A DNA stretch of 38,332 nt from NCBI GenBank assembly GCA_014904845.1, contig MU119609.1, positions 1 to 38,332 on the forward strand, given 5' to 3'. This document shows, one piece after another, positions 1 through 11,132 of this stretch. The notes under the pieces were generated by a model. It was given only the letters and a program-made list of their open reading frames with translations, was not told where the DNA came from and did not search any database. Origin of the DNA: Acephala macrosclerotiorum. Taxonomy: Eukaryota; Ascomycota; Leotiomycetes; Helotiales; Mollisiaceae. Position numbers and translations under genes: made by a program. Each line of letters starts with the position of its first letter. Position 1 is the first letter of the stretch.

Positions 1-95
<95 letters not shown>
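1..95. repeat. (ATT)n microsatellite
   Basis: The window opens with an uninterrupted ATT trinucleotide run of 31 full copies plus two bases. It continues off the left edge, so the true length is unknown. It leads directly into AT-rich, coding-free DNA. Confidence 0.97.
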
Positions 96-96
<1 letters not shown>

Positions 97-546
97 AATT
101 TTATTAATTTAATTAATTATATATATAAAAAATAGATTTTTTTTTTTATATATTTATTTATTTATAATTAATAATATATCGATTTTACGTATTATTTACA
201 TGTAAAATTAAATAATCGTAATTGCGCTAAATATTGCATTTACTGCTTACTCACCGCCCACGCTAACTCGCAACACTCGCTTTGTAGTACCTGCTGCCTC
301 GAAAATCTTAGCAATACTTAAAGTTTATTAAAACTTGCACACATCATTTTGACCTATAGAACAGGGGGGCAAAATGTTCGGGTATAATTTCGAAATGTTT
401 TCGTAAACATTAGCAATGTTTCAAAGTCTAGTTAAGAAGAGTGCAGCTATTGGCGTTGCATTTTTGATGCGTTGGCCAGCTGCCAGGTCAGCCGTGAAAC
501 AGAGAGTTGCAAATGTGTTAGTTTCGAGCAATAGACATTTCGCAAC
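96..546. other. AT-rich left flank and upstream region of the first gene
   Basis: Positions 96-235 are almost pure A/T and resemble the block at the right end of the window. Base composition becomes ordinary from about 240. I see no coding signal. The last 300 bases presumably hold the promoter and 5' UTR of the gene starting at 547, but no specific element can be named. Confidence 0.6.
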
Positions 547-1387
547 ATGTGCGGTGGAAAGGCAAGCGAAAGCCTAGCACCTGCTCCAAATCATCCAATT
601 GAGCTTTCAATTGAGCTTCCAATTCGACGTCCAACAGACTCATCAGCTCGCGCTGCCACAGGCAATGAACGGCCACGAACGAAGCATCGACCACAGTCTT
701 CAAGGGAGCATCGACCTCAATCACACCGTAGACCTCACTCACACCACACATCTCAATCAGAGAAGAGAAGACCCTCAAGCAGCTCCATCCGACCTTCAAC
801 GACGGAATATGGAAGACGAAGTTCATCGCACAAAGATCACCGCACTCGAGATCGGTCCAGGCGTGATATCGCTCCAATTCCGGAATATACAGAAGATAGA
901 ACAATTCTCAAACATGTTGTAGACATTGGGAATTTGATCGAGGGGCATGTAGTGAACTTTTACCCATTAAACCATCCTGGAGCTTCGGAAGATCCCGAGA
1001 TGGATGACCCTCGAACTCGGCACCCAGCCATCCGCAGATACATCGCGCAGAAAATCATAACATCCATAATCATTGAGACAGATAAGTACGTCGAAATGCC
1101 AAAATGCAATGCGCAATCAACTAACACATTCTAGTCCACCAGACCTAACGGAGATCGCGCACGAGATCGCCGACGATTTAAAAGTATATTCTAATTCCAA
1201 CGCAGAACGATTGGACCACCTTAAGAGCCTTTGCAAATTGAGTGATGAATTGCGAAGGGATATCGAAGGGCATCTTGCTTCGTGGGAATTTGGCTCGCTG
1301 GATGAGGAAGGGTATATTGTTTTGATGCCTGCGCTCCTTAGAGATGGAGAAGCAGTCATACAAAATCAAAAGTTCAAGCTCAACTAG
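547..1387 (+). CDS. Conserved fungal protein of unknown function, paralogue A
   Basis: Two exons, 547-1085 and 1135-1387, give 263 residues. The 49-nt intron has donor GTACGT, branch CTAAC at 1121 and acceptor CTAG. The first 100 residues are a low-complexity Arg/Ser/His/Pro tract starting MCGGKA, probably disordered. A conserved C-terminal half follows, with the motifs TRHPAIRRYIAQK, EIADDLKVYS and WEFGSLDEEGYIVL. The same gene occurs again at 5595-6427 with the intron at the same codon and phase, which supports both models. I recognise no named domain and see no signal peptide or membrane segment. Similar C-termini (FGS-D-GYIV-PAL-RDGE) seem familiar from multi-copy families in Leotiomycetes, but this is recollection only. 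Function is unknown. Confidence 0.72.
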
Positions 1388-2805
1388 CAGCCTGAAAAAT
1401 ATCGAGAGACAGGTGTATTGTCGCATATGTGCATATACTTGTATTGGCATGGGAGCATGGACAAAAGGCAGCAAAAGTGGTGGGCGATCTTCTTGTACGG
1501 CTCGAATCGCCGAGCTGGAATGATGTCAGTTGAGATCTCATAATTAGGTGGTATTAGAGGCCAATGCATTAAGACATCATTAGATGTTGAAATGAAGCCG
1601 CACGCTTGATTAAGCATCGGCTCATATAGGTGGCCTAAGCTAGCCTAGATACACCAGTAAAATCACTTTATTAAGGGGACATTCCCACTTGGCTAAAAGA
1701 GAGGATGAGACATCAATACCACTCCTTTTGCCCTGTCAACTGATAATTGCACAGAGCAGCATTAGGCAGCTCTGAATCGAATGCACGATAGATTCGTGAA
1801 AAGTTAGGCGAATTTCGAATACGTGGCTTTCGTATTGTGGTAGTTAATTTTCCAGCCGTCAGAGGACTGTTCATCCCGATCGGCGAGAATATCCAGTTTT
1901 TATGTAACCATAATTTACTTATTATCATACAGATCGAATCTAAATTGATCACAATTAAGACGATAAGCCTCTAGTGTGCCATCAGATCATTGTTTCCCAA
2001 ATTTAATCCTCGTAAAGTCAATTCGAAACTTGAAAGAATTTCAGAATTTTTCAATGGTTTCAAAAATGAGGGCTGGAGATCTATACTCAAACATGCCCAT
2101 CTTTATTATTAATGGCAAACATGTTTCAAGACTCAAGAGGACGACTGTCTCAGAAGTCTTGACAGATAAGACCCTCGCCTGTGTCAATAATCATGTGATT
2201 TAGTGCTGAGTCTATGCTACCGGGTTTTAAGAGAGTTCTCTCTCTCTTAGAACCATCACCATAATCAATAATCAATATAACTAATATTATAAAATTCGTC
2301 ATAAAAGTTGACAGCCTGACGCAGAGGATTAGGCCGAAGCACCTTCCCAAACGCACGAGCGCCCAACGGACTGCTTGATGAAGGTCAGAAGATCTTTTGC
2401 GACTTCGAATCAGAGAAGTCTAAAGGCTGGTATGTGGTGAATATTGCAGGTCGCGACGAGGCTGTCGCTGGTCGTCTGATAGTGCCAAGACCAAAGATAG
2501 AATTCCATCGACAACCCCCCTAAATCACGTAGGACCCTGATACGGCACCGTCCGGTACCTTGCGGAAGAATGAGGCCTGAAATGCTCGATGCTCTTCTCT
2601 TGAATCCTATGATCAGTCATTGATGCACGGCAGCCTTGTATTATGACCAATAGAACACTGACACGAAAATAAAAAGGCAATGACTTACAGTTGCGAACTA
2701 CTTTCTGGAACCTCATCAGGGTGCGCGAGAAACATAATGTCTTGTACCGCTCTTCATAAGGATGTGAAGCACAGAATCCATTGATATCGATACAAAATTG
2801 TGAAG
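1388..2805. other. Intergenic stretch without a convincing gene
   Basis: Short open frames exist on both strands (for example 1713-1952 minus and 1976-2203 plus), but none has recognisable motifs, splice support or a proper start. One coding-like fragment at 2320-2523 is listed separately. The last part should hold the promoter of the Hsp70-like gene starting at 2806. Confidence 0.5.
2320..2523 (+). pseudogene. Possible gene tail, weakly cold-shock-domain-like
   Basis: The open frame 2320-2523 has no ATG and ends in TAA. Its middle reads GLLDEGQKIFCDFESEKSKG followed by WYVVNIAG. The spacing of LxEGQK-(I/V)-x-F, a later Gly and a final N(V/I) resembles the last two strands of a cold-shock domain. 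The first three strands and the RNA-binding aromatic motifs are not found upstream, so this would be only a relic or a terminal exon. It could equally be chance. Confidence 0.2.
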
Positions 2806-5027
2806 ATGTCCAGCAGCAGAGGAAGGCCAAGATGCGTTATCGTTGGGATAGATATAGGATTGACCTGCACAGGTATGAAGAGGCGCATTCCAGATCTGGA
2901 CCCAGGGAATTGGATGCAGGGCTGACATTTGCCATGCGTGCAGGTGTCGCGATGATTTATGCGAATCAGGATGCCAGACCCTCTATCCTTCAAAAATGGC
3001 CTGGAACCAAAGCCTTCGTCAGCAAGGTCCCAACTAGAGTTGGCTACAAGGCTGGTGAGATTGGGTTCGACTCTTGGGGCTTCGAATGTCCCGAGCTCGA
3101 AAAGATAGGTCGAGGTATGGGAATCAAAGATATGTTCAAGTTCTACCTGGATGCAAGCTTTGAATCACGCAAGTTTCAACGCGAGCCCGAAGGTGCCCCA
3201 AAACTTGAAAATGTAAAGAAGTGGTACACAGATTTCTTGACCGCTTTATGTACTCATATTACCCAACATATTCAGGATCGATTAAAGATAGCCAGCTCGA
3301 TACCGATTGAATTCATTTTCAGCATTCCAACAGCATGGAAAGATAACGATGAACTACTTCAAGAGTTCAGAAAGCTAGTGGATAATGCAGGCTTCGGGGC
3401 CGCTGGAAACGTCATCATGGAGCTCACGGAAGGAGAAGCGTCTGCCGTCTTCACCGCCAAGTTGCTTAGACACAGGTTTCAAGTAAGAGCTCTATCCGTT
3501 TGCACTACCAATAGCATCGTGACTGACAGAACTTGTAGGAAGGGGACACTTTCATGGTTTGCGATGCGGGTGGCGGGACAACTGTAAGACTTTAGCTATT
3601 TTGAGAACATTCATCGCAGACCGTCTGACATCCGTAGGACATGTGCGTTCTTTATGTGAAAAGAGTGCAAGATGAAATAGTTGAGCTGGAGAATCTCACG
3701 GACCCAAAAGGTTTGATACCTACTCCTAGTTCCTGATCTTCGCGCGCACGCGCTAACTGCCTATTCAAAATAGCGCTTCCTGTTGGCTCGGTCGATATAG
3801 ATGACATATTCGAGGTCAAAGCCCAAGATCAGTTAAAGGCAATCAGCGGGTCGACCCAAGATGAGATCGAGCTTTTAGCTCACCAGATTACGAGGTCTGA
3901 CTTTCAGGTTTTGAAAACCCAGTTCGGGACAGAGCTTATGAGTCTGTTAAGAGTCTCACTCTTGCTGATTCCAGGCTCTCACCATCGTATATCACTCTCT
4001 AGGTGAGTACTGGTCAGATACACTAGCTGGTTCTGGCACTCACAGAAACTAACTCGTGTGCAATCAGGGATGAGCTCAAGGCGATCTTCGATTCCCAGAT
4101 AAAACAAATAATCGAGTTCATCGACCAGCAAATTCAGGAGCTTGAGTTCTACAGATCTGATCTGCGCTTAGTACGTCCCTATCGCGAGTCAGCACAACCC
4201 TTTTTCTATTCTAATCGCAGGAATAGTCGTACTTGTTTCTCGCTGGCGGCTTAGGTTCCTCCAAATACGTGCAAGACGAAATCGTGAATCATTGCAAGAA
4301 TCTGAGAGTATTGTTTGCACCGGACCCGGAGGATCTGTACGTTTTCTAGATCATACGCTGCTTTGCTACTCCGTTATATGCTAATCTCATATGTAGACCT
4401 CTCGCAGTGTGTAAGGGATTGGTCACAGATCGCCTACAACACTACTCGGACCAGCTACCAGTGATACCAATCCGAAGCACCAACACATCATACGGCATAA
4501 TCTGTAGAGAGGTTTACACCAAGAAGCATTCGAACCAGTACTACACAAAGAGTCAGCTTGATGGAAACAAATATGCTGAGAACCAGATTGACTGGATACT
4601 TGTAAAAGGCAACAAGTCTCTCAGGGGTGAAAGCGTCACGAGGTCGTACACTTTTCTCCTTGATCCCTCAAAGCTCATAGATAGCTGGGGTTTCACTGTC
4701 GTCAGTTCCACGTTGAACACCGACCACTTGCCTTCTTTCCTGGATGGGAAAGGGGCAAAAGTCTTATGCCACGTGACATCAGTATCTGCAGCCAATTTAC
4801 GTGATGGCAGTGTCAATGAGAAGCGCATTGGATTGATTGGAAAGAAGAGCGTGTACTATCAGGTTCACTGCAAGCTGTCAGCTCGTATATCCCCTGGCAA
4901 TATGGAGTTTACGTACAGGATAGCTGGGCAAGACGACGACCAACCTCAATCCTTTACAGTGCACTGGCCGCCGAGTTCGAAAAGGCATGGCGACGATTGT
5001 GTGCTTATTCGATCGTGTGATAGCTGA
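2806..5027 (+). CDS. Hsp70-like ATPase-domain protein (fungal HSPA12-type family)
   Basis: Eight exons: 2806-2872, 2944-3482, 3539-3583, 3638-3710, 3774-4002, 4068-4170, 4227-4336 and 4397-5027. All phases match and give 598 residues without a stop. The start is ATG 2806, because only this frame and the removal of the 71-nt intron 2873-2943 rebuild the phosphate-1 loop VGIDIGLTCTGVA (residues 13-25). Phosphate-2 is VCDAGGGTTD near 209-218, and the adenosine-motif region SYLFLAGGLGSSKYV lies at 353-367. These are the Hsp70/actin-fold nucleotide-binding motifs. Family knowledge: such divergent Hsp70s are multi-copy in filamentous fungi and lack a classical substrate-binding domain; their clients are unknown. 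The C-terminal 200 residues match nothing I can name. The gene is intact and flanked by the two paralogues at 547 and 5595. Confidence 0.87.
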
Positions 5028-5594
5028 TAGCAGTTATAGATAAAGCCAGAATGAAAGGTAATTTTCCTGAAAATTTACTCGCAAAGATTCTGTTGATTTC
5101 GGTGCTCAGTGCTGGTAGTGGCTCCAATTTGGGGGCGTGACGAGTGCGGCTTAGGTTAATCTAGGGGCGGGTTTTTCCAGTCCCCAGCTTCGGAAATCAT
5201 CAGAGCGCTGGAGAACCTCACGATCTCCAACATCAGACAGTAATGGTTCCATATCGGAAACTCGGTGAAGGCGAGATTGGAAATCCCAGCAGATCTTCGG
5301 CGAAACGCATCATGTACCTGGAGCTCCGTACTTTCAGAGTACAGAGTCAATGCAGGCCTGTGAGTTACACCCGGCCGGTCTATGCATCTTGCCGTTTCAA
5401 TATTGTGCATTGCCGACACTGCACAACTAATTGGTTAGATCTTGAACTCTGTCAATTTTTGTCCAATTTCCATTAATTTGGCTCGCTAGGAAAAAAGGGG
5501 GAAATGGCATGTCTCGGTGGCTGGGGAGGAATGAAAGAATATCCTCAACGGCCACGATCAAGGGCATAACGAAAGTGCGATCCAATTGCAGCAA
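5028..5594. other. Intergenic region between the Hsp70-like gene and paralogue B
   Basis: It holds the 3' flank of the Hsp70-like gene and the presumed promoter and 5' UTR of the gene at 5595. Short open frames on both strands (5156-5476) lack motifs and look fortuitous. No regulatory element can be named. Confidence 0.5.
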
Positions 5595-6427
5595 ATGTGC
5601 GGTGGAAAAGCAGATGATCCGCCAGCACCTGCGCCAAATCCAATGGAACTACCAACCAGACGACCAGCAGACTCTTCAACGCGTCCTACAACCACCACAG
5701 GGAGACCGCCTACCAAGCACCGGCCTTCGACGGGAGAGCATCGACCTCAATCGCATCGCAGGCCTCAATCCGAGCGGAAACCAAGACCGACAAGCTCCTC
5801 AACGCGCCCCCCAAAGACATCAGAACATGGACGGAAACATTCGTCGCACCGAGACCATCATACTCGAGAAGGCCATCGACCAAGACGTGATATCGCACCC
5901 ATTCCTGAACACAGCCCTGAATACACAGAGGATCGAACAATTCTCAGACGCCTGGCAGAATTTGGAACCTTGACGGACCAGCATGTAGTCAACTTCTACT
6001 CCCTTAGCACCACCTCTGGTAGTTCAGGTAGCCCGGAAATGGATGATCCAGGAACGCGCCATCCCGCCATCCGCAGGTACATCGCACAGAAAGTCATAAG
6101 CTCAATAGTTATGCAGACACACAGGTATATTTCAACATCGATCAAAAATACAGAATTGAATTAACATCTTGAAGTTCTCCAGACACGACTGAAATCGCAT
6201 ACGAGATGGCAGACGATCTTAAAGTATATTCAAGCGCCAACGGAGATCGAGTGGATCACCTGAAGCGACTCTGCGAACTCGGCGATAAATTGCGAAAAGA
6301 TATAGAGGGACACCCTTCCACCTGGGAATTCGGGTCGCTAGACGACGACGGTTATATTGTCCTTGTACCGGCACTATACCGAGACGGGGAACGGGTCGTG
6401 CAAAGCCAAAGGTTCAAAACTGATTGA
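5595..6427 (+). CDS. Conserved fungal protein of unknown function, paralogue B
   Basis: Exons 5595-6124 and 6175-6427 encode 260 residues. The 50-nt intron has donor GTATAT and acceptor GAAG. That acceptor was chosen because it preserves the frame and aligns base for base with the acceptor of paralogue A; the nearby CCAG at 6182 would give an immediate stop. The protein opens MCGGKADD, followed by an Arg/Ser/His-rich disordered half with tracts such as RRDIAPIPEHSPEYTEDRTI. It ends with the conserved half TRHPAIRRYIAQK, EMADDLKVYS and WEFGSLDDDGYIVL. It is clearly homologous to the gene at 547 but diverged throughout, so the duplication is not recent. No membrane segment or known domain is visible, and function is unknown. 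Confidence 0.74.
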
Positions 6428-6958
6428 GGAGTTATGTTTAGTCTCAAAGGATACTAGAGCATGTACATATCGTAGGGGAAAAGAGGGCGGAAGGAGAAGC
6501 GAGGGTTGGATTGGTATGTGGTTGTACAAATCTAGCCACAAACGCCCAGAGTTTCGTAATTTTTCAGTGTCTTGTGAACAACTTATTTATGGGTGCATGG
6601 GAGACTCGGGCGCGTTACGTATTCTCGGGTTAAAGAGAAGCAAAATAGTGAGAAGGGTAGGAACAATGGAGGGGTATGCAGGAGATGCCTTTCCGGATAA
6701 GTCCAAGCGCGGCTTTCCTCGGAGGCCTTAAGCTACGCCGCGTCGCATCCGCCGCGAAAGCTCTCCATGCTTCGAACATTCAAGACCGTTTCTCAATGAT
6801 CAAGCTGGCAAGAAGAAATAATTCGAGACATAAGATACAATCTCGACTGGGATCTAGGTAGGCCAACGTTTGCACTCTCTTCTTTGTATATTTGCGAGGA
6901 ATAATGGTGATCCCGAGTGTCTAATGATACCTATTACAGATGGCACCCTAAGAAATAT
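6428..6958. other. Intergenic; one small open frame of doubtful value
   Basis: This stretch separates paralogue B (+) from the convergent zinc-finger gene (-). An ATG at 6685 opens a 58-codon Arg/Lys/Ala-rich frame ending at 6861, just where an intron-like GTAGG begins. It has no recognisable motif, and I do not call it a gene. Confidence 0.45.
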
Positions 6959-9207
6959 TCATACACATCCAACATCATCACGAACGTTAGCAGTAGTGCC
7001 GTCACCTGGCGCAATGTTCCTTCTCTCACAGGAGTCCATAACTTCCTTCGTCCACTTGCTGAGCTTAAGATTATGGCTCCCGACCAAATGCTGGAGAAAG
7101 TGATCAGGCCGGAAAAAGACGAGATCGCGTGGGCATTTATCGAAACTATGCTCGGTTTCTAAATGCTCGATGCGGACGTCCCAGTCAGCCAAGCACCCGT
7201 CGATATCTTTGTCGAGATCATAGAAGATGTCCTCCGAGTACTCTCCACAATAAGGACAGACATCAGCCTTCGATACCGGGCACGGTAAAGAATTTGGAAA
7301 AAAGTACGACGCGAGTGGACCAGTCTGGAGGTATGTCGCTGTTCTGACATCGCTCTTAGTTGGACACAGCCACACATCGCGCGGAAGATGCCACAGCTCC
7401 TCATGTCGTTTGGCGTCCCTCTCATCGCGAAAGATTGCAGTGCAGTAATTGCAATGCATCTGCTCTGCAGCGGTGTGGGTGCTTTTGAGTCTTCGAGTTA
7501 GCGACAAAATGTCTTTAGCGACTGCGAACTTTCTTACCTGACGATGAACTCAGACTGCTCGCTCTGGATAGCGAGGAGTCTCTTTCTGTCGGTTTCAATG
7601 GCGGGCGGCCAGGCGACAGCCACACCTGTGCTCCTATCAATGGGGCATGAAGGCACGAATGGGTCCCAACAGGCAATCGGGAGTCCACGCCTGAAATGAC
7701 GACCAATATGTCTCACTCTGTCTGTCCACTGAACGAAGAAACGCGCACAGAATCCACACTGCCAGTACCAATTTTCTTCTTCTGGTGGGAAAGACCAATT
7801 TTCCATGCGGTCGGTCATAGCACGTTGGTGATGCATCTCCCAAAGATGCCCCTGAAAGTCTTCTATGCAGCAAAATGTCCGCCGACTGACCGACCCATCG
7901 CAGCATGGCTCATGGTGATGGCGAGAGAGGTGCGATGAATCTGGATCAATATCACCGCAAAAGACGCAGATCTCGTGTCCATTCTTGAGTTTCTCGGTGG
8001 CACCCCAAGGCATGCAAATCCAGTCTTTCTGTATCGCAAGATGTTGCGAGTATTCGTGGTCCTCCCAATCATCCTTGCTTCTGAACTGGTCGAAGCAGAA
8101 GAGGCAGTAATATGACACTGATCTCCCATGGTGAAGCCCTCCAACACTTTCCCGAATCGCATTGGCCAAAGTTTCCTCCAACGTTTTGTCTGAGCCTTCA
8201 CAACAAGGCAGCTCCAAGCAGCTCGCCGAAGAAGACACAATAGATTGAACATCAAAGTGGTGAGACTCGAGAGAACTTCTCGTGCTAGAGCTAACACCAA
8301 GGTCCAGAAGGATGGTTCGCCTCGAGCTCTCTGATTTGTCGTCACTAGAACAGCAATGTCCTAGTGTACTTTTCGATGAGCCCATGGAAAATGCAGCGTC
8401 CTCGACATCATCGTCGATTATGTGAACAGTCTCGTCGTCCGATAACAAGGGCGGATCCTTCTCAAGGAGTTCTTCTTGAACAACGTCGACATCATTATCG
8501 ACGTCAGCCGTCTTCTTCTTGTTCGAATATCCGGTCTCCAAATCTCGACGTCGTCTTTTGATACACCACATGCCAACACGGCCGAGTTTCTGTTTCCCCC
8601 CTAGACTGTAGTATGGATGTTCTTGCAGCGTGTCTAACCAAAATTTCTCCTCCACGCCTGGTTCCGTAGGCACTTCTTCTGATTGATCAACCTCTGCATG
8701 TTGGCCGCTGCTGAAGTCTCTGTCTCTGAAAATCCTCGGGTGAAGTATACTTCCGCCAACCAAACTCCTAACTTCCACCCCCACGCCACGATTTGATTCT
8801 GATTGACTAACAAGGTCTAAACCTTGCTCTTCCAGTACAGATTTGGTTCGACATGCATGAGGCTGGACGTTTGCTGTAGAGGTACCACGCGACCGATGCA
8901 ACCTCAGCGAGCCAGTCGTCTCCTCATATCTTGTCCTTGGTGCCAGCGCGACAATTGCCTTACTGTCGCTTACTGACGTAGCTGAGCTTGCAGTGAGGGC
9001 ATGTCCACTGAACATAGATGCAGAACTGCTCGAGTGACCACGAACAGTATCCGAAAAGGACGAAGTGCGTGTCAAGATGATTTGCGACTCAGTACGGGCT
9101 GGCCCTCTGATACCATCGTTCGCTGGATGTAGGGCAATCGAGTAAAAGGCCCTGAGTTCGTCAGGAGACCGCCGCGGGCACCGCAAGTCCAAATTGACTG
9201 CCATCAT
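6959..9207 (-). CDS. C2H2-type zinc-finger protein
   Basis: Two exons read on the minus strand, 9207-7538 and 7490-6959, give 733 residues. The 47-nt intron has donor GTAAG, branch CTAAC and acceptor GAAG. The start is placed at the ATG pair 9207/9204. An earlier in-frame ATG at 9432 would add a CT-rich, hydrophobic stretch that looks like 5' leader. The first 350 residues are Ser/Thr-rich and acidic, probably disordered. The rest holds several degenerate fingers: YYCLFCF with EYSQH, EICVFCG with LSRHHHEPC, WYWQCGFC with RHIGRHF, MHCNYC with RHEELWH, and VCPYCG with LETEH. Inter-finger spacing is irregular, unlike classical DNA-binding arrays, so nucleic-acid or protein binding is inferred only. 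It is divergent from the gene at 9693. Confidence 0.72.
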
Positions 9208-9692
9208 CGACGAGCATCCGTCCTTGGTGAAGCTGTATTGGTGGCAATGGCATATCGGGATTGATCGTGCAAAGGTGATTTGGTTTGAGGTCCAGTGGAA
9301 GATATGAAAGAGGGAGTTGATGGAGTGGAAAGGGATGAAAAGGTTCAAGTTCAAATTGAGGCTCGTGAAAAAAATGTGTGAAACAGAAAACAGCACCGAC
9401 TTTGATTGTGCAAAAAAAGCGCCAATAAGCATCACGAAAAATCCAAGGCGGACTTCGCTGCGTTGTCTAGCAATGTATGGGTCGCTACCATGCACTCGGT
9501 GCACAGCTTGGACGACCGTTCGCGGCGGCGTTCGCCCCGAAAATATCTTCGACCTGATTTGCGCACGCTCCCTTGCCAACCTGCAAACATTCTCCGCCAC
9601 ACGTCTCGACTTCGTGATCGATCATCTAGGTACGTCCCTCTTTGCACATTGTTCTGCAAATCTACTGATCTTTCTTCCCCCCATCCCGTCCG
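9208..9692. promoter_or_regulatory. Shared divergent promoter region
   Basis: 485 bases separate the start codons of the zinc-finger gene (-) and the helical protein gene (+). Both sides carry pyrimidine-rich leader-like tracts ahead of their ATGs (on the minus strand around 9300-9400; on the plus strand TTTCTTCCCCCCATCC before 9693). No TATA box or specific operator could be identified. Confidence 0.4.
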
Positions 9693-10342
9693 ATGCCTGT
9701 AAACTTCCTCGGTCTCTGTCTTTCCTTCGCGGCGTTCCTGAGGTTCGGAGGACAGCTCAATGCTGCGTCTGAAGAGATCTTAGCTTACAGGAGATTCCTC
9801 TCTCTCCATGATGCTCAATTCGAGGACGTCGAGTCAGCTCGCAGGTCGTTGTCGCGCTCAAGACTTGATGATGTTGACCTGAAACGACTGGATCGAATAG
9901 ATCGACAACTGCAGGACATCAAGGTGACGCTGAGGGAGGCGTCTCGTGCTCTAAGCTGGATACCACGTGACGCAAAAGGCAATTTGGAAATCGGGCCAAG
10001 AGAACGTTTTACTTGGCTCCTTACCTACAGAGATAAGGCTAGAGCGAATACGGATCCGGTCAAATCCTGCGGTGACAGGTTGACCGAAATCAAAGCTGAC
10101 ATCGACCACTTGATTCGAGCAATCAACAGACCAACACCGCATAAAAGATTCTTTGAAGAGATCCAGCGTCAGAAAATGCTTGTGTTATCCGATCGTGCTC
10201 GAAAGAATGCGCAGTTATATTCGGGTCCGGGAGAGCAGCTGTCAAGATCGGTGGCTGATGCTCTAGTAAGTTTGCAATCGCCCCCCTTTTTCAAGCGAGC
10301 GCTTTAAGCTGACTTGATTACTCGCAGTTGACGATCCAGTAA
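9693..10342 (+). CDS. Helical HeLo-like or STAND-N-terminal-like protein, short
   Basis: Exons 9693-10265 and 10328-10342 give 195 residues. The 62-nt intron (GTAAGT, branch-like CTGAC, acceptor CGCAG) leaves a five-codon last exon LTIQ-stop. The N-terminus MPVNFLGLCLSFAAFLRFGG is hydrophobic. It is followed by charged amphipathic helices with coiled-coil character (around residues 35-90, DDVDLKRLDRIDRQLQDI) and an RFTWLL motif near 110. This layout resembles fungal HeLo-like domains and N-terminal domains of STAND/NLR proteins. No NACHT, kinase or repeat domain follows, so it would be a solo domain. Homology is by pattern only. An uncharacterised helical protein remains possible. Confidence 0.5.
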
Positions 10343-10853
10343 TGACCAAAAATCCCCCAGACTTTCATACTCCGTGGGCTGGAGTGACAGATTGCTCTGC
10401 AGTTTGAGGCATACATTGTATGGCAAATTGCAATGAAACTGAGACGCTGCGTGCGGATTGGGATGCGAGAGGACCCACACCACCTTCAATCAACGAGGGA
10501 TGTACGTTATCAATGGTACTGCTTCACGCAGTGCAATGTATTTCATATCTTTGGGAACATCTGGAGGAAAGCTCGGTTCTGTAACGGTGGGATATTTGAA
10601 GAGTGGACGAGTCTTATCTATGCACGACTGTTTCAATCCATGGACCATGGTGGCAATCGTTCGATTTCTACTGCTAGGAATCAAGTGCAAATGCTTTGCA
10701 CTAACCATTGGTATCAAGTTTTAATGTAGTATCAGCTCCACAAAAATTATCTATCGTATTTCCAGAAACCACTCAGACGGCCCCTCAAGGTAAGGATCTG
10801 TGCACAGCTGGCAAGTTCCAAGTCTGCCTCATGAATCCCACTCAAGAAGCTCT
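10343..10853. other. Intergenic with coding-like fragments
   Basis: On the plus strand two overlapping frames have protein-like composition: one around 10420-10500 (CNETETLRADWDARGPTPPS) and another around 10497-10640 (MYVINGTASRSAMYFISLG, then SGGKLGSVTVGYL). Reading from one to the other needs a frame change, so this may be a decayed gene for a glycosylated secreted protein. No family was recognised. Confidence 0.25.
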
Positions 10854-11132
10854 TCAGAAAGGCCAACCCTGTTTCGTTTCTCCTTGGAGTACAGTAGCAT
10901 CAGGCCATCCTGAATGCCCCAATGTGCTCAACGGATTTATCTCAGTGGTCAAGCTCTCGAGGCGCTTTTTAGTAAAAACGCGCTCCCCATCTTCAGCATA
11001 GTTAATCGATACATGATGCGCCATGATCCCCACCATACAATCCCGCCCAATACCTGGCGTGATATCTCCTTGCCCATGAGGGGGGTTGGGCCAGTCAATG
11101 TAGTCTATGGCGCCACTATGGCCTATACCGAG
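10854..11132 (-). pseudogene. Unidentified gene fragment
   Basis: On the minus strand a frame runs open from about 11132 to the stop at 10854. It reads GHSGAIDYIDWPNPPHGQGD, then ITPGIGRDCMVGIMAHHVS and ending ETKQGWPF. Composition and the dense Gly/His/Asp/Pro pattern look like an enzyme fragment. The frame is closed on its 5' side by TGA at about 11135 with no ATG at a suitable place (the first is 11036). No family could be assigned. It is either one exon of a gene I could not assemble or a relic. Confidence 0.3.

Noticed and set aside
1..240. Telomere or centromere repeat at the left end
   Set aside because: The array is a simple ATT trinucleotide, not a TTAGGG-type telomeric repeat, and no higher-order unit is visible.
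3774..4002. Possible frameshift in Hsp70-like exon 5
   Set aside because: A second frame looked plausible, but with splice sites at 4003-4067 the first frame leads exactly into DELKAIFDSQ, so no shift is needed.
4221..4232. In-frame TAG at the start of Hsp70-like exon 7
   Set aside because: It disappears if the acceptor is the AATAG ending at 4226 rather than the GCAG at 4220; the product then starts SYLFLAGGLGSS as the family requires.
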